Shown: positions 7,926 through 16,878 of the stretch, piece by piece
Numbering within the stretch: the first letter of the stretch is position 1
How the letters are laid out: every line of letters begins with the position of its first letter
NCBI RefSeq assembly: GCF_030944405.1
Contig: NZ_CP132339.1
Coordinates: forward strand, 1,984,001-2,048,000
Origin: Janthinobacterium sp. J1-1
GTDB lineage: Bacteria > Pseudomonadota > Gammaproteobacteria > Burkholderiales > Burkholderiaceae_D
DNA length: 64,000 bases
Direction of reading: 5' to 3'
Position numbers and translations under genes: made by a program
Notes under the pieces: model-generated
What the model saw: only the letters and a program-made list of their open reading frames with translations
Told to the model about the DNA's origin: nothing
The model's database searches: none

Positions 7926-9218
7926 ATGACACAAGACACACCGCATGACGTTTCGCAGCTGACATCGCAACAACGCATCAAGGCCATTATCGGCGCCTCT
8001 TCCGGCAACCTGGTGGAATGGTTCGACTTCTACATTTATTCCTTCTGTGCCCTGTATTTCTCGCACGCCTTTTTCCCTTCCGGTAACCCGACCACGCAGC
8101 TGCTGCAAACGGCCGGCATCTTTGCCGCCGGTTTCCTGATGCGTCCGGTCGGCGGCTGGCTGTTTGGCCGCATCGCCGACAAATACGGCCGCCGCCAGTC
8201 GATGATGATTTCCGTGCTGATGATGTGCGGCGGCTCGCTGATGATCGCCGTCATGCCCACCTACGACACCATCGGCGCCTTCGCGCCCTTCCTGCTGCTG
8301 GTGGCGCGTTTGTTCCAGGGCTTGTCGGTCGGCGGCGAATACGGCACCAGCGCCACCTACATGAGCGAAGTGTCGGAATCGGGCAAGCGCGGCTTCTTTG
8401 CCTCGTTCCAGTACGTGACCCTGATCGGCGGCCAATTGCTGGCCCTGCTGGTACTGGTGATCCTGCAGCAACTGCTGACCCTGGAAGAACTGCGTGCCTG
8501 GGGCTGGCGCATCCCGTTCGTGTTCGGCGCCCTGGCCGCACTGGTGTCGCTGAACCTGCGTAAATCCCTGACGGAAACCACCACCGCCAGCGAGCGCAAG
8601 GACAAGGACGCGGGCAGCCTGCGCGGCTTGCTCAAGCACAAGCGCGCGTTTATCACCGTGCTGGGCTTTACGGCCGGCGGTTCGCTGGTGTTCTACACCT
8701 TTACCACCTACATGCAGAAATACCTGGTCAACACGGCCGGCATGGACACCAAGACGGCCAGCGCCGTGATGACTTGCGCCTTGCTGGTCTACATGATCCT
8801 GCAACCCATCTTCGGCGCCCTGTCGGACCGTATCGGCCGCCGCACCTCGATGCTGTTCTTCGGCGGCCTGGCCACCCTGTGCGTGCTGCCGATCATGCAT
8901 GCCCTGAAAGACATCAGCAGCCCGTACGCGGCGTTTGGCCTGATCATCATCGCGCTGGCCATCATCAGCTTCTATACCTCGATCAGCGGCCTGATCAAGG
9001 CAGAGATGTTCCCGGTCGAAGTGCGTGCGCTGGGCGTGGGCCTGTCGTATGCGGTGGCCAACGCCATGTTCGGCGGTTCGGCCGAATACGTGGCGCTGCA
9101 GTTCAAGGCCTGGCACGTGGAAGAGTATTTCTACTGGTACGTGACCGTCATGTGCCTGATCTCGTTCATCGTCGCCATCCGCATGCCGGACCCGAGCCGT
9201 TCGGGCCTGCTGAAATAA
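7926..9218 (+). CDS. MFS transporter, metabolite:H+ symporter (PcaT/KgtP-like)
   Basis: A 430-residue inner-membrane permease of the metabolite:H+ symporter branch of the major facilitator superfamily. The [14 protein letters not shown] motif in TM1 is the MHS hallmark, [14 protein letters not shown] is the loop 2-3 signature and [15 protein letters not shown] the loop 8-9 repeat; about twelve hydrophobic segments follow. The family carries alpha-ketoglutarate, beta-ketoadipate (PcaT), shikimate, proline and similar acids. Its place just after pcaIJF suggests a dicarboxylate or beta-ketoadipate substrate, but this is inference. A perfect hairpin terminator follows. Confidence 0.88.
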   Translation: MTQDTPHDVSQLTSQQRIKAIIGASSGNLVEWFDFYIYSFCALYFSHAFFPSGNPTTQLLQTAGIFAAGFLMRPVGGWLFGRIADKYGRRQSMMISVLMMCGGSLMIAVMPTYDTIGAFAPFLLLVARLFQGLSVGGEYGTSATYMSEVSESGKRGFFASFQYVTLIGGQLLALLVLVILQQLLTLEELRAWGWRIPFVFGALAALVSLNLRKSLTETTTASERKDKDAGSLRGLLKHKRAFITVLGFTAGGSLVFYTFTTYMQKYLVNTAGMDTKTASAVMTCALLVYMILQPIFGALSDRIGRRTSMLFFGGLATLCVLPIMHALKDISSPYAAFGLIIIALAIISFYTSISGLIKAEMFPVEVRALGVGLSYAVANAMFGGSAEYVALQFKAWHVEEYFYWYVTVMCLISFIVAIRMPDPSRSGLLK

Positions 9219-9246
9219 GGCAAACGTCGTAGAATAGGCATCCAGG

Positions 9247-9276
9247 AAATGGCAGCGTAATGGCTGCCATTTTTTT
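9247..9276 (+). terminator. Intrinsic terminator after the MHS permease
   Basis: AAATGGCAGC and GCTGCCATTT form a 10-base-pair stem with a 6-base loop, followed by a T run. It separates the permease from the next gene. Confidence 0.85.
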
Positions 9277-9299
9277 ACCGATTTTTTCCAGGAGAGACC

Positions 9300-9995
9300 A
9301 TGTCGTATGTTTTCGCCGCGCCCGTGCAGGCCGCCGTGCCCGTTAGCGGGCAGGACGCGCTGTTTCCCGTCCACCGCATCTATTGCGTGGGCCGCAACTA
9401 TGTTGATCACGCCAAGGAAATGGGCCACACGGGCCGCGAGGCGCCGTTCTTCTTCATGAAGCCGGCCGACGCGGTGCTGCCGGTGGCCGCTGGCACGACC
9501 GGCGAGCTGTCGTACCCTGCGCAAACGGACGATTTCCAGCACGAGATGGAACTGGTGGTGGCGATCGGCAAGGGCGGCAGCGAGATCGCCGTGGAAGGCG
9601 CTCTCGAACACGTGTGGGGCTATGCCATCGGCCTGGACATGACGCGCCGCGACGTGCAAGGCGCGGCCAAAAAACTGGGCCGTCCCTGGGATACGGGCAA
9701 GGCCTTTGAACAGTCGGCACCGATCGGCCCCATCACGCCAGCCGCCCAGGCCGGCGATATCGGCCGCGCGGCGATTACCCTGCAGGTCAATGGCGCCGTG
9801 CGCCAGAGCAGCACCATCGACATGCTGATCTGGAACGTGGCCGAAACCATCGCCGACCTGTCGAAGTACTTTACCTTGCAGCCGGGCGACCTGATCTACA
9901 CCGGCACGCCGGCCGGCGTGGCGGCGGTGCGGCGTGGCGACGAACTGGCAGGGACCATCACGGGCCTGGGCGAACTGCGCCTCAAGGTGGTGTAA
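9300..9995 (+). CDS. Fumarylacetoacetate hydrolase family, fumarylpyruvate hydrolase-like
   Basis: A 231-residue FAH-fold enzyme. The motif RIYCVGRNYVDHAKEMG, then PFFFMKPADAVLP, and the metal-binding HEMELVVAIGKGG (H-x-E-x-E type) are clear, and GDLIYTGTPAGVAAV closes the active site. The sequence most resembles fumarylpyruvate hydrolases of the gentisate path (NagK type), which split fumarylpyruvate to fumarate and pyruvate; close relatives act as acylpyruvases or oxaloacetate decarboxylases. No gentisate dioxygenase or maleylpyruvate isomerase is adjacent, so the pathway is unproven. AGGAGAGACC precedes the ATG, and a terminator follows at 10022. Confidence 0.8.
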   Translation: MSYVFAAPVQAAVPVSGQDALFPVHRIYCVGRNYVDHAKEMGHTGREAPFFFMKPADAVLPVAAGTTGELSYPAQTDDFQHEMELVVAIGKGGSEIAVEGALEHVWGYAIGLDMTRRDVQGAAKKLGRPWDTGKAFEQSAPIGPITPAAQAGDIGRAAITLQVNGAVRQSSTIDMLIWNVAETIADLSKYFTLQPGDLIYTGTPAGVAAVRRGDELAGTITGLGELRLKVV

Positions 9996-10021
9996 AAGCG
10001 GCCTGCCGCACAGCGCCGCCA

Positions 10022-10057
10022 GCCCGCCTGATGCATGCTCATCGGGCGGGCTTTTTT
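10022..10057 (+). terminator. Intrinsic terminator after the FAH-family gene
   Basis: A 12-base-pair stem (GCCCGCCTGATG with CATCGGGCGGGC, one G-T pair), a 6-base loop and six T residues. The following gene begins 14 bases later, so some read-through or its own promoter is needed. Confidence 0.85.
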
Positions 10058-10070
10058 CAAGGAGACAGCG

Positions 10071-10394
10071 ATGATGAGCAACACTTATGCCGTGGCCCAG
10101 CCCACGCGTGCCGAGATCGACGCCTTGCCGGGCGCTACCGTGCTGGAATTTGGCACCGGCTGGTGCGGTCACTGCCGCGCCACCGATGCGCCGCTGGCGG
10201 CTGCCTTCGAACAGCACCCCGACCTGCCGCACCTGCGCGTGGAAGACGGCAGCGGCCGCGCGCTGGGCCGCTCGTTCAAGGTCAAGCTGTGGCCGACCCT
10301 GGTTTTCCTGAGGGACGGCCAGGAAGTGGCGCGCCTGGTGCGTCCGCTCGACAGCCGCGAGATCGGGCAGGCGATGGGGTTGATTGATCTCTGA
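10071..10394 (+). CDS. Thioredoxin-family protein
   Basis: A 107-residue thioredoxin-like protein with the redox site WCGHC (Cys32 and Cys35) and the cis-proline segment KLWPTLVFLRDGQ. It lacks a signal peptide, so it should act in the cytosol. The GH between the cysteines resembles protein disulfide isomerase rather than the GP of classical thioredoxin, which would give a more oxidising potential. The start at 10071 follows AAGGAGA by five bases; the longer in-frame ATG at 10035 would lie inside the terminator and is unlikely. Its partner is unknown. Confidence 0.85.
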   Translation: MMSNTYAVAQPTRAEIDALPGATVLEFGTGWCGHCRATDAPLAAAFEQHPDLPHLRVEDGSGRALGRSFKVKLWPTLVFLRDGQEVARLVRPLDSREIGQAMGLIDL

Positions 10395-10972
10395 GCAAGT
10401 GAAATCCAGGGTCAGACCCCCGCGAGCGTTGGCGCAAGCCTATGAGTTAGCGGCATTGAGGGGCTGACCCTAAACAACTTTCTTGCCGCAGTGCACCACT
10501 GCGCGTATCATGAAACCATACAGCAAGATCAACCGCATCCTTCACCGGATGCTGGCGCGATCATCACGGCCCGCTACACCGCGAGCGGCCGCAGGCAAGG
10601 ATTCACCACAAATGACCGATGCCGCGATGCCACGCGCGGGTCTGGTACGGAAATGCCTGGCAATAGCCGGGCGCTGACACACGTCCTCATCCCCTGACGC
10701 CCTTCCTGCCGTGCCCCGGAAAACCGGAAGGCGCACGACCGTTGTTACTCTGATCAGTCACTATCACGGCGCGTTGACGCGCGTTGCCGACAGTTCGCTA
10801 CGGCAATGAAAACCGTTGTTTTTTGTTTGCACATTTATTAGCAAATGCGCAGCAAACGCCTGCGCGCGCGGCTATGATATGCCAGCGACGCGTCGAGACA
10901 ACGCGCCGTGCTGCTGCCTGAACAAACATCCAGAGAATGGCCTTTAGACACCCTCCCCAAGGAGCGCAGTAC
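10395..10972. other. 578-base intergenic region
   Basis: No convincing gene. The left end holds a short repeat element (10409-10471) described separately. The rest has normal GC content and short open frames on both strands without family resemblance or ribosome sites. A TATGAT at about 10873 and AT-rich DNA at 10807-10850 may contain the promoter of the following permease. Confidence 0.6.
10409..10471. repeat. GGGTCAGACCC-type inverted repeat element
   Basis: AGGGTCAGACCCC (10409-10421) and GGGGCTGACCCT (10460-10471) form imperfect inverted arms around a 38-base core. The arms are close to the GGGGTCGGACCCT palindrome at 17865-17891, which suggests a dispersed intergenic repeat family of this genome. 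It lies 14 bases after the thioredoxin-like gene and could help end its transcript. Confidence 0.6.
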
Positions 10973-12283
10973 ATGAGTTATACGCGGAGTAATACCACGA
11001 GCAATGCACCAAAGAAGAATTCACCGCGCACGGTGCTGTTCGCCAGCCTGATCGGCACCACCATCGAGTTCTTCGACTTCTATATCTACGCCACCGCCGC
11101 CGTGCTGGTGTTCCCGAAACTGTTCTTCCCCGCCGGCGACCCGTCGGCCGCCGTGCTGCAGTCGCTGGCCACCTTCGCCATCGCCTTTTTCGCGCGCCCG
11201 ATCGGCTCGGCCGTGTTCGGCCACTACGGTGACCGCATCGGCCGCAAGGCGACCCTGGTGGCGGCCTTGCTGACGATGGGTATTTCCACCGTCATCATCG
11301 GTTTGCTGCCGACCTATGCCGCGATCGGCACGCTGGCGCCGTTGCTGCTGGCGCTGTGCCGCTTCGGCCAGGGCCTGGGCCTCGGTGGTGAATGGGGCGG
11401 CGCGGTACTGCTGGCGACGGAAAACGCGCCACCGGGCAAGCGCGCCTGGTACGGCATGTTCCCGCAGCTGGGCGCACCGATCGGCTTTTTCCTGTCGGGC
11501 GGCATTTTCCTGCTGCTCAGCGAAACCCTGACCGAAGAGCAGTTCTTCAGCTACGGCTGGCGCATTCCCTTCCTGGCCAGCGCGCTGCTGGTGATCGTCG
11601 GCCTGTATGTGCGCTTGAAGATCACGGAAACGCCGGACTTCCAGAAAGTGCTCGACAAGAACGAGCGCGTCAAACTGCCGGTGGCCACCGTGTTCCGCCA
11701 GCACGGCCGCATGCTGTTCCTGGGCACCATCGTGGCGCTGGCCACCTTCGTCCTGTTCTACCTGATGACGGTGTTCGCATTGAGCTGGGGTACCACCAAG
11801 CTGGGCTTCACGCGCAAGGAATTCCTGATCGTGCAATTGTTCGCCGTGCTGTTCTTTGCGCTGACGATACCATTTTCCGCCATCCTGGCCGACCGCCGCG
11901 GCCGCCGCACGACCCTGATCTGGGTCTCGGTCGCCATCGCCGTCTTCGGCCTGGTGCTGGCACCCATGTTCGGTTCGGGCGTGACCTGGGAAGTGACCGT
12001 GTTCATGGCCGTCGGCCTGGGCCTGATGGGCATGACCTACGGCCCGCTGGGCACCATGCTGTCGGAACTGTTCCCGCCGGAAGTGCGCTACACGGGCGCC
12101 TCGCTGACCTTCAACCTGGCCGGCATCCTGGGCGCCTCGCTGGCGCCGTATATCGCCACCTGGCTGGGCACCAACTACGGCCTGCAGTATGTGGGTTATT
12201 ACCTGACCCTGGCAGCCTTGCTGACCCTGGGCGCCTTGCTGCTGGTGGGCAAACCGCGTCCGGGCAAGGAAGCGTGGGAGTGA
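10973..12283 (+). CDS. MHS-family MFS transporter (ShiA/ProP-like)
   Basis: A 436-residue permease of the MFS metabolite:H+ symporter family. TM1 has GTTIEFFDFYIYATAAVLVF, the loop 2-3 signature is GHYGDRIGRKATL, and ILADRRGRRTTL marks loop 8-9. About twelve membrane segments are visible. The GLGGEWGGAVLL motif matches the shikimate/proline-betaine branch, whose members carry varied organic acids and osmolytes; the substrate cannot be told from sequence. The ATG at 10973 follows AAGGAG by eight bases. The gene stands alone after a long intergenic region and ends at a bidirectional terminator shared with the convergent TonB receptor gene. Confidence 0.87.
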   Translation: MSYTRSNTTSNAPKKNSPRTVLFASLIGTTIEFFDFYIYATAAVLVFPKLFFPAGDPSAAVLQSLATFAIAFFARPIGSAVFGHYGDRIGRKATLVAALLTMGISTVIIGLLPTYAAIGTLAPLLLALCRFGQGLGLGGEWGGAVLLATENAPPGKRAWYGMFPQLGAPIGFFLSGGIFLLLSETLTEEQFFSYGWRIPFLASALLVIVGLYVRLKITETPDFQKVLDKNERVKLPVATVFRQHGRMLFLGTIVALATFVLFYLMTVFALSWGTTKLGFTRKEFLIVQLFAVLFFALTIPFSAILADRRGRRTTLIWVSVAIAVFGLVLAPMFGSGVTWEVTVFMAVGLGLMGMTYGPLGTMLSELFPPEVRYTGASLTFNLAGILGASLAPYIATWLGTNYGLQYVGYYLTLAALLTLGALLLVGKPRPGKEAWE

Positions 12284-12307
12284 TGTACCAGTAGTCCTGC
12301 ATGCTTG

Positions 12308-12347
12308 AAAAAAACCGCCAGTTCATCTGATGAACTGGCGGTTTTTT
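12308..12347. terminator. Bidirectional intrinsic terminator
   Basis: A nearly perfect palindrome with stem CCGCCAGTTCA and TGAACTGGCGG, preceded by seven A and followed by six T residues, so it works on both strands. It lies between the convergent MHS permease and TonB receptor genes. Confidence 0.92.
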
Positions 12348-12360
12348 CATGCTCTCCGGC

Positions 12361-14826
12361 TTACCACTTTGGCGTGTACTTCAAGGTCACCTGCACATTG
12401 CGCGGGTCGCCGAAATGGTTGTTGCCGCCCGTGTCGTTGTACGACGGGATCACGTAGCGCTTGTCGAACAGGTTGTTGACGTTGACCGCCAGCGACAGCT
12501 GCGGCGTGGCCTGGTACGCCAGGCGCGCGCTCCACAGCGAGAAGCCGGCCACGTCGAACGTGCGGCCATAGTCGAGCGTGTGGCTTTGCATGGTCACGCC
12601 GGCGCCCACATTGAGCTTGTTCCAGCTGCCGGGCAGGGTGTAGTAGCCGGACCACAGGCGCAGCATGTGCTTCGGCGTCCAGGTCGAGAAGACCTGGCCC
12701 TGGTTGTCGGGGTCGTCGAGGTAGGTGGTCGTGGTGTAGGCGTAGCCGGCCGACAGCTGCAAGCCGGGCGCCACTTCACCCGATACTTCCGTCTCCAGGC
12801 CCTGGCTGCGCACCTTGCCCGAGGCGCGCGAGCAGTACCAGCCGTCGCAGGCAAAGCCGGCGTCGTAGTCGGTCACGGCGCGGTTCTTGTGCTCGTAGCG
12901 GAACACGGCCAGCGAGGTGTTCACTTTACCGTCCAGCAGTTCGCCTTTCACGCCCGCTTCGTAGCTGTCGCCGGTGATCGGTTTCAGCACGGCGCCGGCC
13001 GCGCTGAGGTTGGTCTGCGGCTGGAATACGCCGGCATAACTGGCATAGGCATTCCATTGCGGCGTGAGCGCGTAGATCAGGCCCGCCGTCGGGCTGAACT
13101 TGGCCGACACATCGGTGGTGTCGCGGTAGTCGCTGGTCGCATACACGAAGTCATACCAGCTGAAACGCCCGCCCAGCACGGCTTTCAACTTGTTCGTCAA
13201 CTGGCCGTTCCAGCTGCCGTACAGCCCCTTCTGGCGCATGTCATAGGTGCTGTAGCTGGTCATGCCGCGCGCGGCGATGGTGTCGAAGTCCTGCCATGGG
13301 CGGTGATGGTCGATATTGAAGATCTGCGCACCCTGGGTCCAGGCGCGCGCCAGGCGGTCGTTGGAATGGAAGGTGGTGTAGCTGGCGCCGACCACCACTT
13401 CCTGGGCGATGCCCAGGCCGTTGTAATGGCCGCGCAGGTAGGCGTCGATGCCGCGCTTGCGGTTCTCGAAATCGGTGGAGAAATCGCCATACATCGAACC
13501 GCTGCCATCGGCCTTGATGGTGCCGGCCATGCGCTGGTGGGTCGAGCCGGTGGTTTCATTGGTGGCCAGCGCGGAGGTCTTGAAGGTCCACTGGCTGTTG
13601 AGATGGTGTTCCAGGTCCGCGCTCACGGTGTTCTGTTCGACCTTGCTGCGGTTCCAGTCGGCGCCCGTGTAGGTCGAGCGGGGCAAGCCCAGTTCGCTGC
13701 CGTCGGCATAGCGGCCCACGCCGATGAAGGTCGGGCGGCCGCGGCTGTCGACATGGTTGGCGGCCAGGCCCAAGGTGGTGGCGGGCGTCAGGTCATAGTC
13801 GAGCGCCACGTAGGCAGTGCGCGTCTTGCTCCATACCTGGTCGATGAATGAGTGTGTGTCGTCCTGGTCCAGGATCACGCGCCCGCGCAGGCTGCCGTCC
13901 GCGTTCAAGGGGCTGCTGACGTCGACCTGGCCATTGTAGTGGTCCCAGGAACCGGCGCGCGCCATCACGCTGGCTTGGCGGCCGGCCAGCGGACGCTTGC
14001 GCACCAGGTTGACGGAGCCGCCCGGGCTGCCCGTGCCCTCCAGCAGGCTGGATGCGCCGCGCAGTACTTCCAGGCGGTCATAGATGACCATGTTTTCCTG
14101 GCCCCAGTTGCCCAGTGCATAGGTATTGCGGTCGATCGGCACGCCGTCGTATTGCCATTGATCGATCTGGAAGCCGCGCGAGGTGATCACCACGCCCGGG
14201 CCCACGCCATGCACGCCGACCACGCCGGTGACATTGTTGACGGCTTCGCGCAAATCCGTGATGCCCTGGTCGTCGAGGCGCTGGCGCGTCAGCACGCTGA
14301 CCGATTGCGGCATGTCCTTCATGGCCTGTTCGCCCTTGCCCAGCGTGATCTTGCGCGCCGTGTACGAGCCGCTGCCTTCGGTGGTGGCGCCCTGTTCCAG
14401 CTGGCCGACGACGGTAATCGACGGCATGGTGCGGTCTGCCGCTGTCGTGGACGACACGGCAGCCGATGCCGGGGTCGCCGGTGCGGCCACCAGCACATAG
14501 CCGGTCGGCGTCTTGCCGATGGCGTAGCCGCTGCCGCGCAGCAGCACCGCAAAGCCTTCGTCGACGCTGTAGCTGCCTTGCAGGCCGGCGGTGCTCAAGC
14601 CCTGCACCTTGGCCGCGTCGATCACGATGGCCACGCCGGACTGCTGGGCGTAGCGGTTCAGGGCACCGGCCAGCGGACCGGCGGGTATCGTGTAGCTGAT
14701 GGCGGCAGGCGACGACTGGGCCTGGGCCGGCAATTGCGTGGCGGCGCAGGCGAGCAGCAGGGCGGCGACGGCCAGCGGACGCAGACGCGTATTGAGCGTG
14801 CGCGGGAATGGAGTGGTAACGGACAT
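12361..14826 (-). CDS. TonB-dependent siderophore receptor with FecA-type signalling domain
   Basis: An 821-residue outer-membrane receptor. An N-terminal signal peptide ends near AQAQS. It is followed by a secretin/TonB N-terminal (STN) domain at ~40-115, which in FecA-like receptors contacts FecR. A TonB-box-like PSITVVG comes next, then the plug with MPQSVSVLTRQRLDDQG and RVEVLRGASSLLEG-like segments (here YDRLEVLRGASSLLEGTGSPGGSVN). The 22-strand barrel ends in the aromatic KYTPKW. The length and plug match ferric-siderophore receptors of the FpvA/FoxA/FhuE group. It lies downstream of fecI and fecR on the same strand, so ligand binding should signal through FecR to the sigma factor. The siderophore is unknown. 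Confidence 0.92.
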   Translation of the reverse strand: MSVTTPFPRTLNTRLRPLAVAALLLACAATQLPAQAQSSPAAISYTIPAGPLAGALNRYAQQSGVAIVIDAAKVQGLSTAGLQGSYSVDEGFAVLLRGSGYAIGKTPTGYVLVAAPATPASAAVSSTTAADRTMPSITVVGQLEQGATTEGSGSYTARKITLGKGEQAMKDMPQSVSVLTRQRLDDQGITDLREAVNNVTGVVGVHGVGPGVVITSRGFQIDQWQYDGVPIDRNTYALGNWGQENMVIYDRLEVLRGASSLLEGTGSPGGSVNLVRKRPLAGRQASVMARAGSWDHYNGQVDVSSPLNADGSLRGRVILDQDDTHSFIDQVWSKTRTAYVALDYDLTPATTLGLAANHVDSRGRPTFIGVGRYADGSELGLPRSTYTGADWNRSKVEQNTVSADLEHHLNSQWTFKTSALATNETTGSTHQRMAGTIKADGSGSMYGDFSTDFENRKRGIDAYLRGHYNGLGIAQEVVVGASYTTFHSNDRLARAWTQGAQIFNIDHHRPWQDFDTIAARGMTSYSTYDMRQKGLYGSWNGQLTNKLKAVLGGRFSWYDFVYATSDYRDTTDVSAKFSPTAGLIYALTPQWNAYASYAGVFQPQTNLSAAGAVLKPITGDSYEAGVKGELLDGKVNTSLAVFRYEHKNRAVTDYDAGFACDGWYCSRASGKVRSQGLETEVSGEVAPGLQLSAGYAYTTTTYLDDPDNQGQVFSTWTPKHMLRLWSGYYTLPGSWNKLNVGAGVTMQSHTLDYGRTFDVAGFSLWSARLAYQATPQLSLAVNVNNLFDKRYVIPSYNDTGGNNHFGDPRNVQVTLKYTPKW

Positions 14827-14899
14827 GGTGACAGCCTTTTGTGAATGATCTCAGCTGCCTTGACGCGCGAGAAGCGACTACACGAACCTGTGCGGCCAA

Positions 14900-15889
14900 T
14901 TATTTTTTTTGAGGCGGCGCGTCGACCATCACCAGATAGCGCGTCAGCATGCGCACGCGCAGCTGCGGGAAATTGTCGAGCAATAGCTGCAGCGCCTGGT
15001 CCGTGTCGTCCAGCGGCAGCACGGCCGCCACGCGGATATGCGCGAGTTGCGCGCGGTCGTAGCGCAGCTGGCCCGGACGGTGGCGCGCCAGCTCGTCAAG
15101 CACCTCGGGCAGCGGCCGGTCGTCCACCACCAGCTGGTGTGCGCGCCAGGCGTCCTGCAGGCTGGCCGCGTCAAACGTTTGCAACGGCCCCACACCATTG
15201 GGCGTGATGCGCGCGCGCTGGCCGGCCGCCACCACCGTGGTGGCGTGCTGCGGCAGCTGCACCGCCACCTTCGATTCGATCATGCTGAGGATGGTCGCAT
15301 CATCCTGCTGGCGCACCGTGAAGCGCGTGCCGAGCGCGCGCAGGGCGGCGTGCCGGCTGTCGACGATAAACGGGCGCCGCGCATCTTTCGCCACGTCGAC
15401 CAGGATCTCGCCCCGCACCAGCTGCAGATGGCGCTCGCCGTTGGTGAAACGCAGATTGACGGCCGTGTCGCTGCCCAGGGTGAGGTGGCTGCCATCGGCC
15501 AGGGTATGCGTGCGCCACTGGCCGGTCGGGCTGCGCAGGTCGGCCAGCAGATAAGCAGGGCGGTCGCTGGCAGCCAGGCCCGCCGCCACCGCCATCACCA
15601 GCATGGCGGCGGCCACGCCTGCCGCCAGATGGCGCCGGCGTTTGGGCGCGATCGCCGCCAGCGCCGCGCGCGCCGGGCGCACATCCCCACCGGACGGGCC
15701 GCGCACGGCATGCACCTGGCCCAGCAGGCTTTCCATGCCGGCGGCCGCCTTGGCATGCAGCGGGTCTTGCGCCTTCCAGGCCGCAAAGCCGGCACGGGCG
15801 GACGCCCGCACGTGCTCGTCATCGGCGCTCAGCTGGACGATCCAGTGCGCCGCCTGCTCGGCGATGGTGTCGGCGCGCGCGGCCTTCAT
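14900..15889 (-). CDS. FecR-family anti-sigma regulator
   Basis: A 329-residue FecR-type inner-membrane regulator. The N-terminal cytosolic DUF4880-like segment has AAHWIVQLS and FAAWKAQDPLHAKA, a single membrane helix follows at about residues 88-106 (AAGVAAAMLVMAVAAGLAA), and the periplasmic FecR domain shows HTLADGSHLTLGSDTAVN and RGEILVDVAKD. The C terminus has a small STN-like region that touches the receptor. Its start overlaps the fecI stop by four bases, so synthesis of the two is coupled. It should hold or activate the sigma factor depending on receptor occupancy. Confidence 0.92.
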   Translation of the reverse strand: MKAARADTIAEQAAHWIVQLSADDEHVRASARAGFAAWKAQDPLHAKAAAGMESLLGQVHAVRGPSGGDVRPARAALAAIAPKRRRHLAAGVAAAMLVMAVAAGLAASDRPAYLLADLRSPTGQWRTHTLADGSHLTLGSDTAVNLRFTNGERHLQLVRGEILVDVAKDARRPFIVDSRHAALRALGTRFTVRQQDDATILSMIESKVAVQLPQHATTVVAAGQRARITPNGVGPLQTFDAASLQDAWRAHQLVVDDRPLPEVLDELARHRPGQLRYDRAQLAHIRVAAVLPLDDTDQALQLLLDNFPQLRVRMLTRYLVMVDAPPQKK

Positions 15890-16413
15890 GCCGGGATGGC
15901 CAGGGAGGCCTGGCGGCAGGCGAGCAGCGCCTGCACCAAGTATTTCTGCACCATCCGGGTCGACACGCCCAGTTGCTGCGCCACCGCCGCCTGCGGCTGT
16001 TCGTCCAGGTAGTGCAGCAGGAACGCCTCGCGCGCCTTGGCCGGAATGCCGGCCAGCGCATCGGCAATCTGTTCCAGCGCCTGCACCGCCATCAGGATCT
16101 CGTCGGGCGACGGTGCGCCTTCGGCCGCATCCATCACCAGCGCCAGTTCGGCCAGGTAGCTGCGTTCCAGCAGCTGCCGGCGCGCCCGGTCCACCAGCAA
16201 CCGCCTGGCCGTGGTGGACAGATAGGCGCGCGGCTCGCGCATGCCGAACAGCGCGTCGCGCGACGCGATAATGCGCACAAACGTATCCTGCGCCACGTCG
16301 GCCGCGCTGTGCGGACAGCTCAGTTTCTTGCGCAGCCAGCCATACAGCCAGCCGTGATGCTCGCTGTAGAGCGCGTGCACTTGCTGTTGCAGGGTGGGCG
16401 GGGAAGAAAGCAT
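15886..16413 (-). CDS. FecI-family ECF sigma factor
   Basis: A 175-residue extracytoplasmic-function sigma factor of the FecI group. Region 2 is seen as HGWLYGWLRKKLSCPHSAADVAQDTFVRI, and region 4 as LAGIPAKAREAFLLHYLDEQPQAAVAQQLGVSTRMVQKYL. It would direct polymerase to the receptor gene when signalled by the receptor and FecR. A Fur-box palindrome lies only 11 bases upstream of the ATG and there is no clear Shine-Dalgarno site, so the transcript may have a very short leader or the start may be a few codons further in. Iron repression through Fur is strongly suggested. Confidence 0.9.
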   Translation of the reverse strand: MLSSPPTLQQQVHALYSEHHGWLYGWLRKKLSCPHSAADVAQDTFVRIIASRDALFGMREPRAYLSTTARRLLVDRARRQLLERSYLAELALVMDAAEGAPSPDEILMAVQALEQIADALAGIPAKAREAFLLHYLDEQPQAAVAQQLGVSTRMVQKYLVQALLACRQASLAIPA

Positions 16414-16423
16414 GGATTTTAAT

Positions 16424-16444
16424 AAATGAGAATTATTCTCATTT
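16424..16444. promoter_or_regulatory. Fur box upstream of fecI
   Basis: A perfect 21-base palindrome, AAATGAGAAT-T-ATTCTCATTT, carrying the TGAGAAT-ATTCTCA core typical of Fur boxes in proteobacteria. It sits directly before fecI and would repress the sigma/anti-sigma/receptor set when iron is plentiful. Confidence 0.88.
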
Positions 16445-16533
16445 TAATCCGTAAGCATGGCTGGAGACAATCCTCAAACTGCTCCGGCAAGGCAGATGTT
16501 GTGTACAGGCTGCACACAATGTGTGCGGCCATG

Positions 16534-16570
16534 AAAAAACCCGCTGTTGCGCGAGGCAAAAGCGGGTTTT
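16534..16570 (-). terminator. Terminator after the tRNA genes
   Basis: Read on the minus strand, AAAACCCGCT and AGCGGGTTTT form a stem followed by further T residues, 16 bases past the downstream tRNA. It ends the tandem tRNA transcript before the fecI region. Confidence 0.8.
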
Positions 16571-16586
16571 CACTACTGCAAATTCT

Positions 16587-16663
16587 TGGTGGTGATAGGT
16601 GGACTTGAACCACCGACCCCAGCATTATGAATGCTGTGCTCTAACCAACTGAGCTATATCACC
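16587..16663 (-). tRNA. tRNA-Met(CAU), copy 2 in transcript order
   Basis: Read on the minus strand this folds as a 77-base tRNA with a 7-base-pair acceptor stem (GGTGATA/TATCACC), D-loop AGCTCAGTTGGTTAGAGC, anticodon loop TTCATAA with anticodon CAU, T-arm GTTCAAGTC and encoded CCA. Similarity to betaproteobacterial elongator tRNA-Met favours Met. A CAU tRNA could also be the lysidine-modified isoleucine tRNA; the stem sequence makes that less likely. It is identical to the copy at 16723-16799. Confidence 0.93.
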
Positions 16664-16722
16664 AAACAGACCGGTCAGACCGGATGCTCGTTTTGACCAG
16701 GACAAACCTGGTCGATGTTCTT

Positions 16723-16799
16723 TGGTGGTGATAGGTGGACTTGAACCACCGACCCCAGCATTATGAATGCTGTGCTCTAACCAACTGAGCTATATCACC
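16723..16799 (-). tRNA. tRNA-Met(CAU), copy 1 in transcript order
   Basis: Identical over all 77 bases, including the encoded CCA, to the copy at 16587-16663, with a 59-base spacer between them. The two are in tandem on the minus strand and are likely made from one precursor ending at the hairpin at 16534-16570. Confidence 0.93.
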
Positions 16800-16878
16800 C
16801 AACAGCCGAGCATTATCCAGTCTTCCGTTTTCCTTGTCAATGCCGGCCGCAAAAAATCTGTGGGTTTTTCGCGCTGTC

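Noticed and set aside
7716..10232. An 838-codon open frame on the minus strand
   Set aside because: It crosses several well-supported plus-strand genes (MHS permease, FAH-family) and terminators; no homology is visible.
10483..10736. Small open frames in the gap before the second MHS permease
   Set aside because: They lack ribosome sites, have no recognisable family and overlap on both strands.
16587..16799. Could the two CAU tRNAs be tRNA-Ile2 rather than Met?
   Set aside because: The arms resemble betaproteobacterial elongator tRNA-Met, so Met is kept. The lysidine-type isoleucine tRNA remains a minor possibility.
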